Below, in pieces: positions 44,296 through 55,465 of a stretch of 64,000 bases of DNA. The stretch's first letter is position 1. Every line of letters begins with the position of its first letter. The notes below the pieces were generated by a model. The model had not been told where the DNA came from and did not search any database. It saw nothing but the letters and a program-made list of their open reading frames with translations. The stretch covers positions 62,001-126,000 of the forward strand of contig KV918782.1 in NCBI GenBank assembly GCA_002049455.2, written 5' to 3'. This DNA comes from Porphyra umbilicalis. Lineage: Eukaryota; Rhodophyta; Bangiophyceae; Bangiales; Bangiaceae. A program made the translations under genes and the position numbers.

Positions 44296-45850
44296 GTGAC
44301 ACCCGATTGGGCGATCGCGGACTCTTATGGGCCCGCGCGGGCGTAACCGCCCGGGCGGCGAGAGGTGTGAAGGGGCGCCGATCCGTTTCGATCGGGAAGT
44401 GGTGGCGGTTCGCCGGCGTCGGCCGCGACCGTCCGAGCACGCACGCGCGTTTGTGCGTGGCGGGACGCTTTCGCTGCGGGTCAGATTGACGCTTACGCGT
44501 AGGCGTGCCCGCGCAGGCGGTTATACGCGTGTGGGTACGTGGGTGCGGGGGCAAGTGCGGGGGCCCGGGTTAAGACCCGTGTGCGCGGCGCTTCGTCGTG
44601 CGGCACGTGCTGGGGTGACCATCGTCGGTGCCGTGTGGCGCCGGCTTCGTCAGGATTTGACTATTCCGGCGACAAGGAAAAAGCCGGGACGCGGGTTCGT
44701 GTGACCGAGGAAGGGAGGGGGGGTGCGTACCCTGCGGCCGGCTACCACCGTGTCTTGTGCGGATGTGCGTTTACCGGCACGGGGCCATCCCGTGTCATTT
44801 TGCTCGCGCACAGGTTGAGGCCTAACGGCAATGCTTGAGTAGGGGCGCTCTACCGCGAGGTGGCCAACCGCGAGGTTAAGGACCCGGTGAGTGTGGGGGG
44901 GAGGGGGTGGGAGGAAGGGGGAGCGGGGCGGCCGGGGGCGACGTGCCCGGCGGCAGCGGCGGCGCAAGGGCGGCAAGGGCGGCAAGACGCAAGGGCGACA
45001 AGGGCAACAAAGCGCAAGGGCGGCAAGGCGCAAGAGCGGTAAGGGCGGCGAGGGCGGAAAGGCCGGCGGCGCGGGCGGCGAGGGCGGCAAGGGCGACAAG
45101 GCCGGCGGTGCGGGCGGCGCGCCTGGCGGCGACGCGCGGCGGCGGGAACGGTGGCAAAGGCGGCAGAAAGGACGGCAAGGCCGGTGGCGCAGGTGATTTG
45201 CCTTACGGCGCGGGCGGTTTTTGCCTTGCGGCGCGGCGACAACGGCCGGCGGCGAAGGCGATTTGCCTTTCGGGGCGGCGACAACGGCCGGCGGCGTGGG
45301 CGATTTTCCTTGCGGCGCGGGCGTGGACGGCCGGTGGCGCGGGAAAGGGCGGCAACGGCCGGCGGCTGGGGCGGTTCGCCTGGCGGCGCGGGAGATTCGC
45401 CTTGCGGCCCGGGCAAGCGCGGCAACGGCCTGCGACGGGGGCGATTCGCCTTGCGGCGCGGCCGTCAAGGGCCGGCGACGCGGGCAATTTGCCTGGCGGC
45501 GCGGGAGATTTGCCTTGCGGCGCAGGTAAGGATGGCAACGGCCGGCGACGCGGGCGATTCGCCTTGCTGCGCGGGTGTCGAGGGCCGGCAACGCGGGCAA
45601 GGGTTACAACGGCCTGCGAAGCGGGAGATTCGCCTTGCGGCGCGGGCGTCGAGGGCCGGCGACGCGAACAGTTTGTCTCGCGGCTACGTACGGATGCGGT
45701 TAGGGTGTATACAAAGGTACCAGCATGGTTGATCCCGCAGCGACGGCGGTGGACGGCGACAATGCCAACGGCGAGGCGCACTTGGCTCACGCCGTTGCGT
45801 GTGTCGGACCCGGTGTCGATCTGTCCACCGACCCGGAGATGTATGTCAGC
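44296..45850 (+). mobile_element. Element X, 5' part
   Basis: Undescribed repeat, also present at 57930-59672. It starts GTGACACCCGATTGGG. A GC-rich leader of about 550 bp is well conserved between copies (including AGGATTTGACTATTCCGGCG near 44652). It is followed by a long G-rich array of GGCAAGG/GGCGCGGG units (about 44890-45680). Then an ORF start near 45725 reads MVDPAATAVDGDNANGEAH, which aligns with IDPAAMAVDGGNANAEAH in the other copy. The conserved protein start after a long leader suggests X once coded for something, but no domain was recognised. It ends at TCAGC (45846-45850), the inverted partner of the Copia-2 target duplication. Confidence 0.65.
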
Positions 45851-46394
45851 TGTTGAAACGCAGTGGGGAAAGGGGATGGGGGACCACGGTGAAGTGGTTG
45901 CGTGGCTTGAGCTTGTGTGTATGTGTGCGAACGTGCTTTGTTGGTTCTCTATCCAAAGCGCCCCTCTTCCCATCAAGGGCACTCCTCAAGTAGTCCAAGT
46001 CGGAGCACTCAAGCCCACCACGCAGCCCAAGCAGCTCGCCCGCGCACGCGCCCGCCCACACTCTAAATCAAAACGCTCACCAAATCAAAACATCAGGGAT
46101 CAAAGCAAAGCCCACGCAAATCAAAGCATCAGAAGCGCAAGAACAAAAAATGTGAAATCGCAAAAGTTTCACTCAAAATCGCACGGGTACAAATGTCGAA
46201 TGCACCAGCGGTCAACAAACCGCGAGGAAGTCGCATGGGTAGCCTTGTGGAAAGTAGGCACCCACTCTCATTTGGCGTGACCTTCGGGTCGCGTCCGGGA
46301 GTCGGGGGTTCGAACCCTGTCAATACCTGGTTTCTTGAATTTTGCTTTTTACAGCAGAGGGGCTTACAGCGGCGTTGAGCATGACGTTCCAACA
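45851..46394 (-). repeat. LTR of the Copia-2 family, minus orientation
   Basis: 544 bp, about 97% identical by eye to 41926-42468 but inverted. On the plus strand it starts TGTTGAAACGCAG and ends ACGTTCCAACA. Gypsy sequence abuts its 5' side on the minus strand, with GTTCA (46395-46399) as the inverted partner of TGAAC at 42469. Its other side abuts element X. The flank mismatch is explained by inversion of 42469-45850. Confidence 0.9.
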
Positions 46395-49207
46395 GTTCAT
46401 ACCAGGATGGACTACTCCGGTTGCGTGGTGCCCAAGTGTCAAGACGCGTTCGCCAAACGACTTTGGTAAGACCAATTGGTTGCCACATGGCGTCCGGCCA
46501 AATACAGCGTGATGCTCGTTGTGGAAGAAGGCCTCGGCCGTTCCACGTTTCACGCGAGTGGGCATCTCGACACAGTTGTCGTCCGTCTGTTGTGCTTCGA
46601 CAGCTACGTCGAGCTCCACCGTTTCCGGTGTGTCGGTACCCGTGTACCTCCCCGTTCTTCAGCCGTTGGCCGTCTCGGCCAATGCTAGGCAAGTGATGTC
46701 ACCATGGACATCTTCTGGCGGCGCCACCGCAGAGGCGCGCGACCGGAAGTCGGGCCAGTGGTGCGATGCACCTGGTTTGTAAACCATATCAAATGTGTTT
46801 TCGGAGAGGCGAAGTCGCTATCGCATCAAGCGTCCGCTTGCGTCCGTCGTGCTGTTGATCCAGCTTAGGGCTTGGTGATACGTTCGGATGAGGAACGGTT
46901 TCCCATCGAGGAAATGCCTCAACTTGAGGACAACCCACACGACGCCAAGGCATTCGCGCTCCGTTGTGGAGTGACTTTACTCTGCAGCAGCGAGTCCTCG
47001 GCTCCAATATCCGACAGGATGGAGCAGCTCGCCCGGTTCCTCCTGGAGGAGTGTACAGCCGACTCGGTCGGCGCATGCGTCAACGTCGACGACAAGCTTC
47101 CGATTGGCCTTTGGCAAGGCAAGTACCGGTGGGCACAAGAGTGAGTAACGCAGGTCTTCGAATGCGGCGACGGCCGCGTCCGTAGGCGTTGGTAGATCCG
47201 GTGGGATCTCGGCCCTAGTCAGGGCGTTCAGGGGCTTTTTTCGGTTGGCAAAGTCCTTGAAAAGCTTCGGTAGACGTTGCATATGCCCAACAAGCTTTTC
47301 AGCTGGGTCTTTGTCGTTGGGAACTTGGCGTCTTTCAGAGCATCAGCGTTCTCGTTATGCACGTGCAGTTGTCCGGGGCGGACAATGTGTCCGAGGTACT
47401 CAACTTCGTCGGACAACCATGTGCACTATTGCAAGTTCAGAGTTACCACGGCTTCGCGGAGACGGTGCAGAACCGTGTCAACGTCTTTGACGTGTTGTTC
47501 CGAGTTTGCGGAGAAGATGATGACATCGTCTAAGTAAACAATACATATCTGCCACTTCAAACCCGATAACACGTTATCCAAGGCACGCTGTAAGGTTGCA
47601 GGTGCGTGTGTCAACCCGAATGGCGTGCACTACCAATGGTATATACCACCGTGCGATGTGAACGCTGTCTTCTCTTGGTCTTTCTTGCGCAAGGGCACCT
47701 GGCAGTCCCCCGCCGTGCAGTAAAGAGACGTGAACTTTTTGGCAGCTTCCATTAAGTCAAAGAAGTCCTGCATTCTTGGCAAAGGACAAGCAGCCTTCTC
47801 GATGATGTTGTTCAGCCGATGATAGTCGACACAGAATCGGGCTTTGCCGTCCTTCATCGGCACGATGACAACAGGGCTGGCCCAAGTACTGTGGCTGGGT
47901 GCAATGACGTCCAGCTTTAACATTTTGTTGATCTGGTCCGAGATGATCTTCCGTTTGAACGGCCCGGTACGATTGGGCTGTGTCCGTATGGGCAGAGCGT
48001 CTGGGAGGGTAACGATGCCGTGATCTGTACCACGGATGACGCCCAGGGTTTCATCCCCTATAGACGAATGTGTCTTGAGAATTTTGCGAATCTGCTGGTG
48101 CAGGTACTCGGGGGCCTCAGTGAGGTTGAGGTCCTCGAGTCGGTCACGACTAGTGTCGGCCGATGAATTATCGGCTCCATCATTTGGAATCTTTTCATCC
48201 CAGACGGCGGACGACATCGGCCCTTGGTAGGGTTTCGCGCACCCCAGGGTTGATTTCTTACGAACGATGACTTGCTCCTTGTCAAAATTACATAACTTGA
48301 GCAAGAAGGGTTCGTCGGGTTTGACGATGGCAAGGCCGCGGGCGACTGCCATTGAGTTGTATTGGCATAACCGAGCGTTAGGCGTGATGATTACCGTACC
48401 GGGGGTGTCACATGTTGCCATGATCCACTCTTTTTTGTGTCCGCTGACAAGAACCTGTTCGCAGGCTCACACCTTTGCGGGTTTATCTTGCCAGTGGCGG
48501 CCCCAGGCACTGTCGTTAAGACGAGGCAAGATCGGCAATGGTCGAGGCAGGTACTCCATGCAACGCACGTGTTCCTGCCAGATGATCTAATACAAACGCG
48601 GTAAGATCGCTTTGATGCTCGGTTCAATGAACTGGGTGCCAAGGATGCACGAATCCGACAAGTGGTCGGATACGAGGAAGCGCTCAAAGAGGCGTACACC
48701 TCCGGTGTCTACTTACAAATGTATGGCATACTTGGTGACTTGACGGTTGTTCTTTGCGTCTTGCGTTCGCGAAAGCGTGGTCAACCTCTTGGCAAAAGCC
48801 ATCCAGTTGGTTTGGGGCACACTAGTTCGCACTATGCTCACCCCAGAACCGGTGTCAAGTACAGGGCGGCAACTACGCATTACACGCATGCATGGTAAAA
48901 GCGTAGCAGCGATCTCGTAGTGCCGCCAGGCACGGTGCAACAACCTTGTCACTGTAGGCATTCTCGTCCCGCCGGACCCCCCAAGTTAGGCACCCGGTTT
49001 AAGCGTTTTTCGAGTCATCAATGTCTTCGGCCAGATGTTTAAACGCGTCATCCTCGGCGTCGCCGTCGGCAAGGGCGTGAACGCCGACAGGTAGTTGGCG
49101 AAGTTTGCAAGGGCGTCACGGTTCCGCACATTGTGCAGCGAAGTGCCGCGGCTTGGTACGATTGTAACAGATGTCAGCCCGATTGGCTTTCAGGACGGCG
49201 GCCTGAG
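46395..49207 (-). mobile_element. Gypsy fossil C, 5' part (protease, RT, RNase H, start of integrase)
   Basis: Minus-strand Ty3/gypsy pol. The aspartic protease motif VLDTGSGVSIV is near 48845. Reverse transcriptase covers about 48100-47430 (INKMLKLDVIAPSHSTWASP, ARFCVDYHRLNNI, CIVYLDDVIIFS, VEYLGHIVRPGQLHVH). An RNase H-like stretch is near 47100 (LVVDVDACADRVGCTLLQEE) and the integrase start near 46400 (ATGVVHPGMN). It is the counterpart of 42469-44216, both being parts of one original element. Heavily broken, roughly ten breaks. Its upstream limit near 49207 is set by the start of Copia-3. Confidence 0.85.
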
Positions 49208-51655
49208 GTGATGGCGGCGTGCGACGCGCTCAAGGTCATGTTCGAGGCGCGAGACAACGCGCAGCTGCTGCGGCTCATGGACGAGCTGAGTAGCCTCAAG
49301 AAGGGCGGCGACGAGAACTTCATCAAGTTTGCGTCGCGCGCCAAGATGCTCCGGGACAAGCTCGCCATGCTCGGAAACCCGGTGGACGGCAACACGCTTG
49401 CGCTGCGTGTCCTGGCAGGGCTCCCGGCAGAGTACGGGATGCTCAGGACGGTGTTGGAGAACAAGGACACTAAGCTCATCATGTCGGACGTGACGGCTAA
49501 GCTGCTTGAAGACGAGCAGCGGGGCATTTCTGTCGGCACTTCCAAGCCTTCTGGCAGTGTCAAGTCACAAGCCTTTGCGGCAACGGCGACTAAGAAGCCG
49601 TCTGACAAGAAGTCGGTCGTATGCTTCTACTGCAACAAGAAGGGTCTCATGCAGCGCAACTGCCACAAGAAGGAGGCGGACGAGGCCAAGGGCAAGGGCA
49701 AGCATGGCGGTGGCGGCCGTGAAGGTGGTCACGGCGGCGGGCCCCACGCGGGTGCCGCTCTGGCCTACACTGCTTCTACTGGCAATACCGGGAGCAGAAA
49801 GGCTCGCCAGAGCTCCCTGTGTTCTTCAACTTGGGTGCTCGACTCTGGCGCAACCAACCACATGGCCGCCGGGGATAAGGGCTTCACCGTCCGGACAACG
49901 GGAAGCGGGGCCTACGTCACATTGGCCAACGGCGAAAAGGTACCCATCAAGGGGCACGGCCACGTCTCCATGGACGTTGGCAAGGGCAAATTCAACACGC
50001 GCATGGTGCTCGGGGAGGCCATGCTCGTGCCGGACCTGACCAGCAACCTGCTCTCGGTTCGAGCAGATGAACGTAATCGTGGTGCGGTAGTGTTCGTCGG
50101 AAACGCCTGTTACATCCTCAGCGACGGGAATGCTGTCCTTTTGAGCGGAGTGCTTGACAATGCGTCCGTTGTCGGAAAGGTCAACGACCTGGAGCAGTAC
50201 ATGCTCAAGGTCACGCCGGTCAAGGCTTCGGCGTTCGCGGCATCGACGCGCATCGCTGGGGAAGCGAAGCTGTGGCATCGTCGGTTCAACAACTTGGGGT
50301 TGGAGAACCTCAAGCGGGCGGCCACAATGGTCGACGGCATGCCGTCGTCAGTGGCAGACGCCAAGCGCGTCATTGGCACGGTGTGTGTGCCGTGTGTGGA
50401 GGGCAAGATGGTTCAGTCGCCCAGCCCCCGCGCGTCGACAGCGACAACCAAGTGCGAACTGGTGAACACCGACATTGGTGGCCCACTCACTGAGTCGCTG
50501 GGTGGCTCCCTCTCATTTATGACGGCTCTGGAGGACTCCACGGGTTTCATCACGGCTACCCCTATCAAGACATAGGGGATGGCGCTGGAGGTGCTCAAGA
50601 CGCGCATCAAGCAGCTTGAGACGCTGACGGGCGTGAACGTGAAGCGCGTCCGTCACGACGGTGCAAAGGAGTACGTCACGAACGATCTTAAGGCGTCGTA
50701 CGAGGATAAGGGCATGTCTGAGATGACGGCGCCGTACCAGTCGCAGCAGAACGGCAAGCCTGAGCGGATGAACCGCACGCTGATGGAGCGCGTGCGTGCT
50801 GTCCTTCTCGACGCCGGCGCGGAGGAAGAGCTGTGGGCCAAGGCGTGAGCCTCCTCCGTCCATGTGCTCAACCGACTTCCCAAGGCGGGGCTCGATGTGA
50901 CGCCGCTCGAGGCGCTGTCGGGTCGACGCCCCAACGTCGCAGGAGTCCGCGTTTGGGGGGGTCGGGCGTGGGCGCTCAAGCCGAAGACGCAGCAGCGCAA
51001 GATGGAGCCCATGACCGACGTCGGCCGCTTTGTCGGCTACACTGTTGGTGACAAGGCCTACCGCATCCTCGAGGACGAGACAAACCAAGTCTTCGAGCGT
51101 CGGGACGTGCTGATGGAGGAGAATCCGGTGAAGGTCGAGACGTCAGCAGTCGGGTCAAGCGCTGGTCCCCGGCTGACTGCGGAATATGACAGCGTCAAGG
51201 ATGGCGCCACGGAAGGGGCAATGGATATTCTCAGCGCAGAAGGCGGGCGAGAGAACGAGTACTCCCCCGACGACACCTCTGACATCGACAACGAAGTCGG
51301 TCCTCCTTCCCTTGCTGGCGATAGCCAGGAGGAGGACGAGGACGGCGTCGGTGCCTCGACACCCGCAGCTGGTCAAGCACCTGCGGCCAGTGACATCGTC
51401 GCACCGGGGCCTCGTCGCTCGAAGCGAAAGCCAGCTCCCAAGGTAACATGGTGGGAGAAGGAACCCAAGGCGTACCTGGCAAGCGGTAACGCGTCCGCGG
51501 CTGAGGCGGGCTGGGACTTGCACAAGCCGCCTACAAACGAGAAGGAATCGCGCGCTCGTCCTGACTGGCCGCTGTGGAAGCAGGCCATTAAGGAGGAGGT
51601 GGCGGCACACAAGCACCTCGGCGCCTGGTCCAAGACCAAAGGGAACAACAATGAT
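49208..51655 (+). mobile_element. Copia-3, internal fragment related to Copia-1 (fossil)
   Basis: Close relative of Copia-1 (about 85-90% by eye), lacking LTRs and both ends. Present are the gag helical region (MFEARDNAQLLRLMDELSSLKK), a zinc knuckle near 49625, protease WVLDSGATNHM near 49835, GAG_pre-integrase near 50265 and integrase about 50450-50960 (TDIGGPL, HDGAKEY, SQQNGKPER). An acidic linker runs to the beginning of the RT region near 51640 (KQAIKEEVAAHKHLGAWSK). Few breaks inside the retained part. It abuts gypsy fossil C on the left. Confidence 0.9.
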
Positions 51656-51823
51656 CACATCGTCTAGTTCCTCCCGCTCAAAGACGCAGCGTCATCGTCA
51701 CCCCGGGATGTTACCGCCTGCTGCGTGTCAAGTCCCCACTTTGACACCCAACCTGCCCCTCAGTCCCTTGCTCTTCCTCCACCCCATCCTATTCTCTCCA
51801 TTCAATCCGTGTGCGGACGCAAC

Positions 51824-53780
51824 ATGCCTTCTGACACTGGTCGTCTTGGTCACTGCAATGACTGTACGGCGGACGGCGAAGCACCTCCCTGTGTGGTGTC
51901 AAGGCCAACCTAGTTTTTGCATCAGCAATCCAACGGACGTCGGTTGTCAACAGGTAGTGACCTCAGCGGTGGCCTTGATGGTGGCCTCTCCGGAGATAGC
52001 ACCGGAACGGACAGGCAAGGTATCGGGCCGCTCCGCCTGGGAACCTTGACGTGGGGGGGGGGGTGCGCGAGAGGATTGGCCATCAGAACTTGACCACACG
52101 GTTGAGTAGGGGACCTCTGCCTGCAGCGAAGATATCCCCCTCCGTGCCAACGAGGATATGGAACGGGCTGATGATGACGATAGAAGCAGCATGGAGAGCA
52201 TCAATGTGGAGTCTGACCACTCCATAACTGTGCCGCCAGCAGCTTTCGTCGTGGAGGACCCCGCTGAGCCTGTTGCTGAATCCGTGGATCCCATTGGGCC
52301 ATTGGAACCTGTCATGCAGGACGCTGTCAGCTCCAACGAGGTGCAGCTTCCATTGGCTTAATTGAGTGAGTTTGTCAACGACCTCGCGCTATTCACTTAC
52401 GCTGTGAACCGTGGGCTTACTGTGGACACATTTGCGGATCTGCTTGAGCTGGGCGGATGCCAAGCAAGGTAAGAGACACCTTTTCTCATGCGAAAGTTCA
52501 TCGAGGCGAGCGTGAACGTCGAGAACCGCCAAGTGGACTGCTGTCTGAATGGGTGCATGGCATTTACACACAAGCGGTCGCACATGACGTTTTGCGATGC
52601 CTGTGGCACTGCTCGGAACCCGGAAGGCGGGCGTCCTGCGCGCCAAATGACGTACTGGCCCCTGACTGCATGGCTCGTCAACGTGCTCAGTGACCCAGGT
52701 CTTCGTCCTGACATGAGAGCCGGCATGAAGGAAGCACGGGGCGTGGCCGCCACAAACTCAGACGGCACGCAGAGGGAGGGTCTATACGACTGGTACGGCG
52801 ACCCGACTTTACTCGATGCCTTGCGCGCGCGACGTTTCGATGTGGATACCAACATAGCCCCGAGTATGTCTACGGGCGGCTTTGAGGCGTGGCGCCAACG
52901 AGGACTTCAGGGCTGGCAGATTATCGTGACCGTACTTAACCTGTCCCCAGGTGTACGGGCGCGTCACATCTGCCATTGTCGTGGCCATGACACCTAATCC
53001 GCGACAACCTGTGTACCTGAAGTCGTTCTTCCACCCATTGGCGGATGACCTGAGCAGATTCGCATGAGGAACTCCGGCCGTTCGAGTTGCTGGGTGCTCC
53101 AAGCCGTGGAATTTGCGGGCGCAAGTCCTTCAATTTACGGCCGACCTGTCCGCGTTCGATATTCTGTTGAATGCCACGGGGTATAACGGGTATTCGCCAA
53201 GTCGGGCGCGTGAATTCCATGGCGTGTCTCACGCGGCCAGCAACCACCACTACTGTCCGCCAGTGGACCCCACAAATGGCGATGTACTAATCGCCATTAG
53301 CGCGTGCGCTGTGCCGCAGCGGTCTGCAGAGAGTTTCCAGCTGGATGCGGATGCAATTGAGGAGTCCCGAGCGGCTGGACGCTGCGTGGCGTACCAGACT
53401 GGGCTCTCGAAGAAGTCGGGAATCAATGGGCACTGCTTGTTTTCTGCCCCGTCTGACAAGATCTGGGCGGCATATCCTCATTTGACGCACCTTTGAAGCA
53501 TGAGGCCACCGGCCGCTCCGCACGACGTCATGCATCTGCTGATGCAAATTGTTGCCCGGCTGTTGTGGAGGCTGTTCGTCGGAAAGGTACGCGTGGGTGG
53601 GACGCCTGACAGGAACTACGTCATCCCTGCCGCGTCAGTAGCTCTCGTTGGTCTGGAGATGGCCGTGGCGCGGTACACAGTGCCCATGGCGCAGGCGCGA
53701 TCGCTGCGATACATTGACCCCGAGTGCCTGTCATTTAAGGCCGTAAACTGGATGTACTGCCTCGTAGTCGGCGGTCGTGC
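51824..53780 (+). pseudogene. EnSpm/CACTA-type (Plavaka-like) transposase, decayed
   Basis: A possible first exon starts at 51824 (MPSDTGRLGHCNDCTADGEAPPC). A second, after an acceptor near 52130, gives an acidic linker, then FVNDLALFTYAVNRGLTVDT and KFIEASVNVENRQVDCC. The diagnostic part is VDCCLNGCMAFTH...FCDACGTARN, followed by MTYWPLTAWLVNVLSDPGLRP, a D..DG.....W..DP block, STGGFEAWRQRG, VYLKSFFHPLADDL and PMAQARSLRYIDPECLSFKAVNWM. This series matches the Transposase_21/Plavaka-like transposases of the CACTA group. Stops lie in frame at 52359-52361 and 52470-52472 (the latter overlaps a GTAAGA donor-like site), with another TGA near 53067 and a one-base frame change around 52960-52975. 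The 3' end after 53780 is lost. No CACT(A/G) ends were found. Confidence 0.65.
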
Positions 53781-54650
53781 CCCAGGTGAATCTTTGGTTT
53801 CTCATGGGCGACACAATAGCGACACAATACGACAAAGTGTCGTGCCAGTTTCTAGCATAATGTGCGCAAATTATGTATCACAGACTTTGGGCATATGTTT
53901 CAGTACTATTTGGCGGAAGCAGATTTGAAAATCCAATTTTGTGCCAATCAATGACTGCCACGCGACCAACTATATTAGGGAGACGTGTGGGGGCGGCTTC
54001 CCCGCCGACGCCGTGCCGCCGGTGCAACCCGCCACCTTGCCGCCGGCTACCGCCGCCGTCACCTCGCCGTTGCCCGACGGCGGCCGGCCGCGCCGAGGCA
54101 CCGTTGCGGGGTCGCCGCCGACGAGTCGCCGCCCCCGTCAGCCGCAACACCGCTTCGTGCGGGGCGTCCGTCGCCTGCGCGCCTGAAAACCGCTGCAGCC
54201 GCCGCGGCGTCACCCCTTGCGGCCTGTAGCGGCCGACCGGCGCCCGGGGTCGACGCAGCGCAGGCGCCGCCGCCCCCTCTTGAGCCGCGCGGTCCTTCTT
54301 GGCCGTCGCGCGACCGACGCGGGGCGAGGGCGCGCCGCTCGCCCTGACCGCCGCCTCGCCCGTCGCCGACGGGGCACCACCCGGCGAGCCTGCCGGCGAA
54401 GGCATTGCCATCATGCCCGGCAGCGGCGGCCTTCAACAGCACCACGCGGCGACGGCGACGCCACCCCTCCCCTTTTAGTATGGGCTATAGAGCGAACTAT
54501 ACCTTCTAGGGATATGTAATAGAATGCGCTATAAATCGAGTCTATATCATGGAACAAACCATAAAACCGTCATGTACCTCAAGGAATGGAGACGCGTGGC
54601 ACACATCACATGTACTTCCCAAGCACTGCCGTCCATGCATCCACGCAAGG
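53781..54650. other. Downstream of transposase; GC-rich island
   Basis: Ordinary sequence to 53985, then an abrupt GC-rich island (53986-54475) giving Pro/Arg/Ala-rich open frames on both strands, then AT-richer sequence. The sharp edges suggest an inserted GC-rich unit like the others in the window. No conserved protein recognised. Confidence 0.4.
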
Positions 54651-55208
54651 CTACTGTTCAGCGCCAGGTATCCACTGGTGCTTGTCCACAACCTGTCGCA
54701 TTAGCACCTTGTCGTGAAGCGCCTTAAAAATGCGTCCGAGTACCCAGAACCGCGCTTCTTCTTTGGTGGTGCATCCAACACGCGACCTTGCTATCTCGGT
54801 GACGCGATCGTACACTCGTGGGCCGTTCTGCCTGCTCTCAATCCGCCGCCACTCCTTGAGTATCGAGGCCGCCATCTGCAGCCGAACGGGCTTCAGCGTA
54901 CTTGTAGTGACATCGTACGCGACCGCCTCGCTTGTTGGCCAGGTATGCGACGCAGGGCGGTAGGAGACCACGGCATGGAACGCCACCCACATACGCCGGC
55001 TCCAGGTGGGGTCTTTCATCCACTTGGCGCGCGGCTTGGCCACCATTGTCTCCGAAGAGTTCGCAGGACCTGCCTGCCGCCCAGCATCCCGCAATGAAGA
55101 AGGACCAGCTTCAGTGGGACGGCGGCTCGGCATAATGAAGGGGTGGTCGAAGCGTGGGTGAGCGATGGGACAGCCCGATACAATGGCGGAGACAGATGCA
55201 TTCTGCAA
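54651..55208 (-). CDS. Hypothetical protein, 185 aa
   Basis: Uninterrupted minus-strand frame from an ATG at 55208. The N-terminal third is Ser/Pro/Arg-rich (MPSRRPTEAGPSSLRDAGRQ). The rest looks globular and partly helical: KDPTWSRRMWVAFHAVVSYR, LQMAASILKEWRRIESRQNGP and TTKEEARFWVLGRIFKALHDKVLMRQVV. The amino-acid mix is natural, unlike the compositional frames elsewhere. No family recognised. Lying next to the CACTA-type transposase on the opposite strand, it may be the second protein of that transposon or a host gene exon. A hAT element sits about 260 bp upstream of its start. Confidence 0.45.
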   Translation of the reverse strand: MQNASVSAIVSGCPIAHPRFDHPFIMPSRRPTEAGPSSLRDAGRQAGPANSSETMVAKPRAKWMKDPTWSRRMWVAFHAVVSYRPASHTWPTSEAVAYDVTTSTLKPVRLQMAASILKEWRRIESRQNGPRVYDRVTEIARSRVGCTTKEEARFWVLGRIFKALHDKVLMRQVVDKHQWIPGAEQ

Positions 55209-55465
55209 GGCTTGAAAGAGAGGCTGTCAAACTTGAACGGCAGTTATGAACCGTCATCTACGTATCGGGGCCTGCTGGATGCTGGCACTTGATTGGCTCT
55301 TGAATGACTGTTTCTGTTTGAAAGCTCAACGTATCCTGCGCCGCGCTTCCGGCGCCAGCATCACTAAAATTGACTGATGAGAATCGTACAGCTCGAAAGA
55401 CAGCTAAATAGGACAAAGGCTGACAGTGGCGCTGCACCTACGATTCTGCGCTGCGAGTCCTCCAC

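Noticed and set aside
44907-46280. Long plus ORF of 457 codons across the X array and the inverted LTR
   Set aside because: It runs through a GGCAAGG simple repeat and then reads antisense through an LTR; composition explains the open frame.
46210-46345. tRNA gene within the inverted LTR
   Set aside because: Has B-box and hairpins but no matching acceptor stem; present in all LTR copies of Copia-2.
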